A stretch of DNA of 5,754 nucleotides. It comes from JAGQTE01 sp964648005. GTDB taxonomy: Bacteria > Actinomycetota > Acidimicrobiia > Acidimicrobiales > Acidimicrobilacustridaceae. The notes under the pieces are model-generated. The model was not told the origin of the DNA and searched no databases. It saw only the letters and a program-made list of their open reading frames with translations. The translations under genes and the position numbers were made by a program. Shown in pieces: positions 1-4,290 of this stretch. The DNA is taken from contig CAZYKR010000274.1 of assembly GCA_964648005.1 (NCBI GenBank), forward strand, positions 1 through 5,754. The letters are read 5' to 3'. Numbering within the stretch: the first letter of the stretch is position 1; each line of letters starts with the position of its first letter.

Positions 1-738
1 TAGGTCGGTCACGACGAGGTCGGCACCGTTGGCGTGCAGTGCGTCGCCGATGCCCGTGCGGTCGACGCCGATGACCAGGCCGAACCGGCCGGCGGCGCCC
101 GCCTGCACCCCGGAGATGGCGTCCTCGACCACGACGGCGCGTTCGGCCGGGACGCCGAGGCGCCGGGCGGCCTCGAGGTAGGTGTCGGGCGCCGGCTTGC
201 CGGCCAGGCCGAGCTCGGCCCGCACCACTCCGTCGACCTGCGCTTCGAAGCGATCGGACAGGCCGGCCGCCTCCAGCACGAGCGTCGTGTCGCGGCTGGA
301 GCTGACGACAGCGATGCGGATGCCGGCGGCGGTGAGCTGGTCGATCCAGCGCACGGTGCCGTCGAACACGGTGACGCCGGTGTCGGCGAGGTGTTGGCGG
401 ACCAGGATGTTCTTGGCGTTGCCCAACCCGCAGACCGACAGCTCGTCGGGAGGGCTGTCCGGTGTGCCCTCCGGTAGCACGATGGTGCGCGACGCCAGGA
501 AGTCGCGCACGCCGTCGTAGCGCGGCTTGCCGTCGACGTAGTGCAGGTAGTCGCCGTCCGAGAAGGGGACGAACACGTCGCCGGTCGCCTGGGCACGTTC
601 CTGCAGGAAGGCGTCGAACATCTCGGCCCACGCGGCGCTGTGGACCTTGGCGGTATCGGTGATGACCCCGTCGAGGTCGAACAGCACGGCGTCGAATCGT
701 GCCGCGTCGACGGCGGGAGTGGCGGTGCCGGAGCTCAT
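1..738 (-). CDS. Beta-phosphoglucomutase-type HAD hydrolase (partial, 3' end off the left edge)
   Basis: This is an open frame of 246 codons from ATG at 738 to the window edge, with no stop reached. All four HAD motifs are visible. Motif I is DLDGVITDT (residues 21-29), with D21 as the presumed phosphorylated nucleophile and D23 as the acid/base. Motif II is the serine run SSS at 146-148. Motif III is GKPAPD, with K181. Motif IV is VVEDAISGVQAG, with E205/D206. A helical cap follows motif I (about 30-120) and includes YVDGKPRYDGVRDFL. Beta-PGM interconverts beta-glucose-1-phosphate and glucose-6-phosphate in the cytosol. The long cap and the GLGNAKN segment resemble Rv3400, recalled from memory as a gene next to a GH65 phosphorylase-like gene. 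At 246 residues the domain is nearly complete, so it either stops just past the edge or continues into a fused domain. Another HAD sugar-phosphatase activity is possible. The family call is firm; the exact substrate is inferred. Confidence 0.88.
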   Translation of the reverse strand, partial: MSSGTATPAVDAARFDAVLFDLDGVITDTAKVHSAAWAEMFDAFLQERAQATGDVFVPFSDGDYLHYVDGKPRYDGVRDFLASRTIVLPEGTPDSPPDELSVCGLGNAKNILVRQHLADTGVTVFDGTVRWIDQLTAAGIRIAVVSSSRDTTLVLEAAGLSDRFEAQVDGVVRAELGLAGKPAPDTYLEAARRLGVPAERAVVVEDAISGVQAGAAGRFGLVIGVDRTGIGDALHANGADLVVTDL

Positions 739-742
739 GGGA

Positions 743-749
743 CCCTCTC
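743..749 (-). promoter_or_regulatory. Ribosome binding site of the HAD gene
   Basis: On the minus strand GAGAGGG lies 4 nt before the ATG at 738. It supports this start, which also places HAD motif I at the usual distance (about 20 residues) from the N-terminus. Confidence 0.6.
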
Positions 750-766
750 GAGTTCGGGCGGAACTC
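750..766. repeat. Perfect 6-bp inverted repeat (candidate operator or leader hairpin)
   Basis: GAGTTC (750-755) and GAACTC (761-766) are exact reverse complements separated by GGGCG. The element directly abuts the ribosome binding site of the HAD gene and would cover its predicted transcription start. It could be an operator half of a pair with the repeat at 779-797, or a hairpin in the mRNA leader. The symmetry is seen directly; the function is inferred. Confidence 0.45.
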
Positions 767-769
767 CCG

Positions 770-775
770 AGACTA
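770..775 (-). promoter_or_regulatory. Candidate -10 element for the HAD gene
   Basis: Read on the minus strand the hexamer is TAGTCT, inside CGGTAGTCT (778-770). It fits the actinobacterial -10 pattern TANNNT. A start about 7 nt downstream (near 763) would give a leader of roughly 25 nt that includes the ribosome binding site. No TTGACA-like -35 is present at the expected distance; that stretch is occupied by the palindrome at 779-797. Confidence 0.4.
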
Positions 776-778
776 CCG

Positions 779-797
779 ATCGGGCGAGGCGCCCGAT
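779..797. repeat. Perfect 8-bp inverted repeat, candidate operator
   Basis: ATCGGGCG (779-786) and CGCCCGAT (790-797) are exact reverse complements around a 3-bp centre, AGG. The repeat sits just upstream of the predicted -10 of the HAD gene, roughly -16 to -34 from its predicted start, where a bound dimeric repressor would block RNA polymerase. The heptamer TCGGGCG inside it also occurs at 754-760 in the neighbouring repeat. A sugar-responsive LacI- or GntR-type regulator is conceivable, but no regulator gene is in the window. Confidence 0.5.
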
Positions 798-855
798 GCG
801 GCTGAGAGCGGCAGGACCGGCGGGCGCGTCAGACGCCGTACAGGGCGGTGGGCGA

Positions 856-861
856 TAACGT
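856..861 (+). promoter_or_regulatory. Candidate -10 element for the FKBP gene (leaderless transcript likely)
   Basis: TAACGT, in the context GCGATAACGT, matches TANNNT and ends 8 nt before the ATG at 870. Transcription would then begin at or within a few bases of the start codon. This agrees with the lack of a Shine-Dalgarno sequence in the 10 bases before the ATG. No convincing -35 is seen. Confidence 0.4.
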
Positions 862-869
862 GCGCCGCC

Positions 870-1250
870 ATGGCCGAAGACTCCAAGCCCCACGTGTACG
901 TCCCGCCCGGCGAGACGCCGCCCGCCGACCTCGTGATCGAGGACCTCGAGGAGGGCACCGGCCCCGAGGCCACGCCCGGCTCGACGGTGGTGGTGCACTA
1001 CGTGGGTGTGTCGTGGAAGACCCGCCAGCAGTTCGACGCTTCGTGGGACCGCAACGACACGTTCTCGTTCCGGCTCGGTGCCGGCCAGGTCATCACCGGC
1101 TGGGACGAGGGCGTCGCCGGCATGAAGGTCGGCGGTCGTCGCCGGCTCGTCATCCCGCCGCACAAGGCGTACGGCCGCTCGGGTGCCGGCGGGGTCATCG
1201 GTCCCGACGAGACCCTGGTCTTCGTGGTCGACCTCGTCGACGTGCGCTGA
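870..1250 (+). CDS. FKBP-type peptidyl-prolyl cis-trans isomerase
   Basis: The product is 126 residues, a single FKBP domain with a short polar N-terminal extension (about 1-20) and no signal peptide, so it is probably cytosolic. It would catalyse cis-trans isomerisation of X-Pro bonds and assist protein folding. Conserved FKBP pocket residues are present: Y44 in VVVHYVG, F55-D56 in QQFDASWDR with R61, F67, the GQVITGWDEGV block (V74, I75, W78), Y101 in KAYG, and F118 in TLVFVVDL. The histidine found at the end of the 80s loop in human FKBP12 is absent here; the loop reads GAGGVIGPDE, as is usual in actinobacterial members. The length fits the family. The start at 870 is chosen because the domain begins soon after it and the in-frame extension upstream would overlap the HAD gene. 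It is divergent from the HAD gene and converges on the sugar porter, so it is probably monocistronic and functionally unlinked. Confidence 0.93.
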   Translation: MAEDSKPHVYVPPGETPPADLVIEDLEEGTGPEATPGSTVVVHYVGVSWKTRQQFDASWDRNDTFSFRLGAGQVITGWDEGVAGMKVGGRRRLVIPPHKAYGRSGAGGVIGPDETLVFVVDLVDVR

Positions 1251-1262
1251 GCTGGGGGACAC

Positions 1263-2735
1263 TCACGCGCCGTCGGCGTCGACGACCGCCTCGGCGCCGA
1301 CCGTCGGCGGACCGTCCTCGAGCCCCCACATGGCCTCGATGTCTTCGAGGCTGCGTCCCTTCGTCTCGGGCACCGTGCGTCCGATCCACACGAACGCCAC
1401 GGCGCAGAAGAAGGCGAACAGCCAGAACGTGCCGGTTGTGGTGATGGCGTCGGTGAGCGACAAGAAGAACTCCGCCACCAGGAACGCCGCGCCCCAGTTG
1501 GCGGCCGTGGCGACGGCGATGGCGCGGCCGCGCACGCGGGTCGGGAAGATCTCCGAGATGATCGTCCACGTCATCGGCCCCAGGCTGAAGGCGAACGAGG
1601 CGATGAACACGACGAGGCCGATGACCGTGATGATGCCGACGGTCGACGTGCCGCCGGCGGTCGTGGCGGACTCGTCGAACGCCAAGAAGGCGCCCCCGAC
1701 CGCGGCGAGGCTCACGAACATGCCGACGAGCCCGGCCCGTAGCAGGGGCTTGCGTCCGAACCGGTCGACGTAGGCGATGGCGATGAACGTGGCGAGCACG
1801 TTGACGACGCCGACGGCGTACAGGGTGGCGCGTGCCTGCTGCTCGGGGGTGGTGAACCCGGCCTGGGCGAAGATCTCGTTGGCGTAGTAGATGATGGCGT
1901 TGATGCCCGTGATCTGCTGGAACACGGCCAGGCCGAGCCCGACGATCAGCGGACGGCGCAGCCGCTTCGAGAACACCTCGCCCCAGCTCGCCTGGTCGGC
2001 GTCGGCGGCGAGCTCCGCCTCGAGGCCCGCCATGGCATCGGGCGTGTACGCCGTGCCGCGCATCTTGTCGAGCACCCGTGCGGCCTCGTCACTGCGCCGC
2101 GCTCGCACCAGCCACCGCGGCGATTCGGGCATGACGAGCATGGCGAGGATCAGCACGATGCCGAGCACCGCCGCCCCGCCGAGCATCAGGCGCCAGTTGC
2201 CGGACGACGAGAGCACGTCGTCGACGATGTACGCCACCAGGATGCCGATGGTGATGGCGAGCTGATAGCTCGACACGAACCGGCCGCGCGACTCCGCCGG
2301 TGCCAGCTCGGCGGCGTACAGCGGGGCGGCCACCGATGCGACGCCGACACCGAAGCCGATGACGAGCCGACCCAGGACCAACACGACGGTGCCCGGGGAG
2401 AGGCCCGACAGCAGCGCGCCAGCGAGGAACAGCACGCCGGCGAGGACGAGCGTCAGCCGGCGCCCGAGCTTGTCCGCCAATCCGCCGGCCAGCAGCGCGC
2501 CGACCAGAGCGCCGAGCGTGACCCACGACGTGACGACCTCGGTGAGCAGCTGCGAGAGGCCGAAGTCCTGCTGGATGAACTGCAGGGCCCCCGAGATGAT
2601 GCCCTGGTCGTACCCGAACAACAGCCCGGACAGGATGGTGACGAGGCCGACGAGCGCCAGCCAGAGCCGGATGCGGCCGAACAGCTTCCTGGGCTCGCCG
2701 GACGCGCTCGGTGCCGCCTGCGTCGTCGCTGCCAT
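1263..2735 (-). CDS. MFS sugar porter (XylE/GalP/GLUT-type sugar:H+ symporter)
   Basis: The 490-residue protein has about twelve hydrophobic segments, with a central cytoplasmic loop near 203-258. Sugar porter signatures occur in the expected order: GYDQGIISGAL (41-51) in TM1, GLADKLGRR (85-93) after TM2, PESPRWL (203-209) after TM6, QQITGIN with YY (273-284) in TM7, VDRFGRK (323-329) after TM8, GPMTWTIISEIFP (386-398) in TM10, NW (413-414) in TM11, and PETKGRSLE (456-464) at the C-terminus. Counterparts of the sugar-binding residues of XylE/GLUT1 are Q158, Q273, Q274, N279, N312, W390 and W414. D43 and R123 match the XylE Asp27/Arg133 proton-coupling pair, so proton symport is likelier than uniport. 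Glucose, xylose and galactose cannot be told apart by eye. The gene lies 80 bp downstream of zwf on the same strand and may be co-transcribed with it, which suggests glucose. Confidence 0.95.
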   Translation of the reverse strand: MAATTQAAPSASGEPRKLFGRIRLWLALVGLVTILSGLLFGYDQGIISGALQFIQQDFGLSQLLTEVVTSWVTLGALVGALLAGGLADKLGRRLTLVLAGVLFLAGALLSGLSPGTVVLVLGRLVIGFGVGVASVAAPLYAAELAPAESRGRFVSSYQLAITIGILVAYIVDDVLSSSGNWRLMLGGAAVLGIVLILAMLVMPESPRWLVRARRSDEAARVLDKMRGTAYTPDAMAGLEAELAADADQASWGEVFSKRLRRPLIVGLGLAVFQQITGINAIIYYANEIFAQAGFTTPEQQARATLYAVGVVNVLATFIAIAYVDRFGRKPLLRAGLVGMFVSLAAVGGAFLAFDESATTAGGTSTVGIITVIGLVVFIASFAFSLGPMTWTIISEIFPTRVRGRAIAVATAANWGAAFLVAEFFLSLTDAITTTGTFWLFAFFCAVAFVWIGRTVPETKGRSLEDIEAMWGLEDGPPTVGAEAVVDADGA

Positions 2736-2740
2736 GGTCG

Positions 2741-2747
2741 CCCCCCT
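2741..2747 (-). promoter_or_regulatory. Ribosome binding site of the sugar porter gene
   Basis: On the minus strand AGGGGGG stands 5 nt before the ATG at 2735. It is the strongest Shine-Dalgarno-like sequence in the window and fixes the porter start. Confidence 0.6.
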
Positions 2748-2781
2748 AGACGTCGATCAGCGGTGTCGGATGTGCAGTGGC

Positions 2782-2797
2782 CGGCAACGGGTTGCCG
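2782..2797. other. Intergenic hairpin between zwf and the sugar porter gene
   Basis: CGGCAA (2782-2787) and TTGCCG (2792-2797) form a perfect 6-bp stem with a 4-nt loop in the 80-bp gap after the zwf stop. No T-tract follows on the minus strand, so it is not a standard intrinsic terminator. It may be an mRNA-processing or stabilising structure, a weak U-less terminator, or chance in GC-rich DNA. I see no clear promoter for the porter in the rest of the gap. Confidence 0.3.
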
Positions 2798-2815
2798 CGC
2801 CGGCGGGTCGTTCGA

Positions 2816-4237
2816 TCAGGCCGGCGGCTCGTTGGGCCAGCCGTGGTGCTGGCGGGGCAGCCGCCGCGCGTCGGCGGGACCCCAGCTGGCGCGGGCGTAC
2901 GGCTTCACGGGTGCCACCCCAGTGAGCAGCGGCTCGACGATGCGCCACGACTGCTCGATGGCATCCTCGCGGGCGAACAGCATGGCGTCGCCCCGCATGG
3001 CCTCGTGCAACAGCAACTCGTACGGCTCCGGACCGGTGTCGAGGCGCTGCTCGGCGGGTGGGGCCAGCGTGATCGGCTCGGTCGCCATCGATTCGCCCTC
3101 CTGCTTGCGCAGCCACGTGACGGCCGAGAAGGCGTTGGGCTTGGCCTCGATGCGGATCATGTTCGGTGGGTGCGCACCGCCGGCGTCGAGCCACAGACCG
3201 TGCGCCGGCGGCTTGAACACGACGGTCATCTCGGTCACGGTCTCGTGCAACGCCTTGCCGGCGCGCAGGTAGAACGGCACGCCGGCCCAGCGCGGGGTGT
3301 CGATGAAGAGCGGGAAGGCGCCGAAGGTCTCGGTGTCCGAGGCGGGGTCGACGCCGGGCACCTCCAGGTAGCCGTCGTACTGGCCGCGGACGTAGTGGCC
3401 CGGATCGACGGCCCGGGTACCGGTGAGCACCTTGGCCACCTCGTCGCGCAGGGCCTTGGCCGACTCGTCGACCGGCTGCTCCATGGTCAGCAGCGCCACC
3501 ATCTGCATCAGGTGGTTCTGCATGACATCGCGCAGCGCGCCCACCGAGTCGTAGAAGCTGCCGCGGTCCTCCACGCCGAACGCCTCGGACATGGTGATCA
3601 TCACGGCGTCGACGTAGTGGCGGTTCCAGATCGGCTCGAGGATGGCGTTGGCGAAGCGCGACACCAGCAGGCTGCGCAGCGCCTCCTTGCCCAGGAAGTG
3701 GTCGATCCGGAAGATGGCGCTCTCGTCGAAGTGCTTGTGCAGCGCAGCGTTGAGGGCGATGGCCGAGTCGAGGTCGCGCCCGAAGGGCTTCTCGATGACG
3801 AGGCGACTGCCGCGGTGCAGTCCCACGCCGGCGAGCCCGTCGGCGACGGTCTCGAACATCGACGGCGGGATGGCGAGGTGGAACAGCGGGTGCTTGGCGT
3901 CGCCGACGGCGGCGGCGACCGCGGCGAACGTCTCGGCTTCGGCGTAGTTGCCCGACACGTAGTGCAGCCGGGCGGCGAAGGTGACGAACTCCGACTCGTC
4001 GAAGGGCTCGCCCGCCTCGACGATGGACGAGCGCGCCCGGTCGCGCAGCTGGTCGTCGGTCCAGTCGTCGAGCGCCACGCCAACGACCGGCATGCCGAGC
4101 ACGCCCCGCCGGTGCAGGCGCCACAGTGCCGGGAAGAGCTTCTTGTGTGCCAGGTCGCCCGACGCACCGAACATCACGAGGGTGTCGGAGTACGCCGCAG
4201 CCCCCGCTGCACCGCCGATGCCAGCCATGGCGGTCAT
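2816..4237 (-). CDS. zwf: Glucose-6-phosphate dehydrogenase
   Basis: The 473-residue enzyme oxidises glucose-6-phosphate to 6-phosphogluconolactone, the entry step of the oxidative pentose phosphate pathway. The N-terminal Rossmann domain (about 17-180) has the nucleotide-binding GASGDLA (24-30). The active site shows IEKPFGRDL (148-156, K150), RIDHFLGKE (177-185, D179 and H180) and QNHLMQ with catalytic H242; these match Leuconostoc Lys148, Asp177, His178 and His240 with an offset of two. Later come the sugar-domain motif YLRAGKAL and a C-terminal SWRIVEPLL then SWGPADA. It most resembles the short Zwf1/Rv1121 type, as I recall it, rather than the roughly 500-residue Zwf2 type, so the length is normal for that clade. 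The position of the NADP 2'-phosphate-binding arginine (Leuconostoc Arg46) reads Leu in VVGVALDD. The start at 4237 is preferred over ATG 4228, nine bases downstream, because of a weak upstream Shine-Dalgarno. The sugar porter gene follows 80 bp downstream. Confidence 0.95.
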   Translation of the reverse strand: MTAMAGIGGAAGAAAYSDTLVMFGASGDLAHKKLFPALWRLHRRGVLGMPVVGVALDDWTDDQLRDRARSSIVEAGEPFDESEFVTFAARLHYVSGNYAEAETFAAVAAAVGDAKHPLFHLAIPPSMFETVADGLAGVGLHRGSRLVIEKPFGRDLDSAIALNAALHKHFDESAIFRIDHFLGKEALRSLLVSRFANAILEPIWNRHYVDAVMITMSEAFGVEDRGSFYDSVGALRDVMQNHLMQMVALLTMEQPVDESAKALRDEVAKVLTGTRAVDPGHYVRGQYDGYLEVPGVDPASDTETFGAFPLFIDTPRWAGVPFYLRAGKALHETVTEMTVVFKPPAHGLWLDAGGAHPPNMIRIEAKPNAFSAVTWLRKQEGESMATEPITLAPPAEQRLDTGPEPYELLLHEAMRGDAMLFAREDAIEQSWRIVEPLLTGVAPVKPYARASWGPADARRLPRQHHGWPNEPPA

Positions 4238-4249
4238 GCTCGCACAGGA

Positions 4250-4254
4250 CTTCC
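4250..4254 (-). promoter_or_regulatory. Weak ribosome binding site deciding the zwf start
   Basis: GGAAG on the minus strand is 12 nt from ATG 4237 and 21 nt from ATG 4228. Only the former spacing is workable, so 4237 is the better start. No TANNNT -10 was found in the 53-bp gap on this strand. Confidence 0.3.
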
Positions 4255-4277
4255 GGCGGCGCGCCGATCCCGACCGG

Positions 4278-4283
4278 TAGCCT
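4278..4283 (+). promoter_or_regulatory. Candidate -10 element for the GH15 gene (leaderless transcript likely)
   Basis: TAGCCT, in the context CCGGTAGCCT, matches TANNNT and ends 7 nt before the GTG at 4291, with no Shine-Dalgarno between. The nonamer CGGTAGCCT (4275-4283) differs at one base from CGGTAGTCT ahead of the HAD gene on the minus strand. Confidence 0.4.
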
Positions 4284-4290
4284 CGCCGCC

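Noticed and set aside
34..477. Plus-strand open frames opposite the HAD gene
   Set aside because: The minus strand carries all four HAD motifs in order. The plus-strand translations match nothing and are shadows.
699..869. In-frame upstream extension of the FKBP protein to ATG 699
   Set aside because: It would overlap the 5' end of the HAD gene and run through both palindromes, and it adds an Arg-rich stretch unlike any FKBP.
735..1262. A minus-strand 175-codon frame opposite the FKBP gene
   Set aside because: It is antisense to the FKBP domain and would also block the 131-bp promoter region. No motif is visible.
1227..1285. Repeated GTCGAC/CGTCGACG motifs around the FKBP and porter 3' ends as a possible terminator or site
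   Set aside because: These arise from Val-Asp and Asp-Ala codons in GC-rich coding sequence. No T-tract follows and similar hexamers recur throughout the window.
2757..4124. A 455-codon minus-strand frame overlapping zwf
   Set aside because: It is a shifted frame of zwf, almost entirely Arg, Ala, Gly and Pro.
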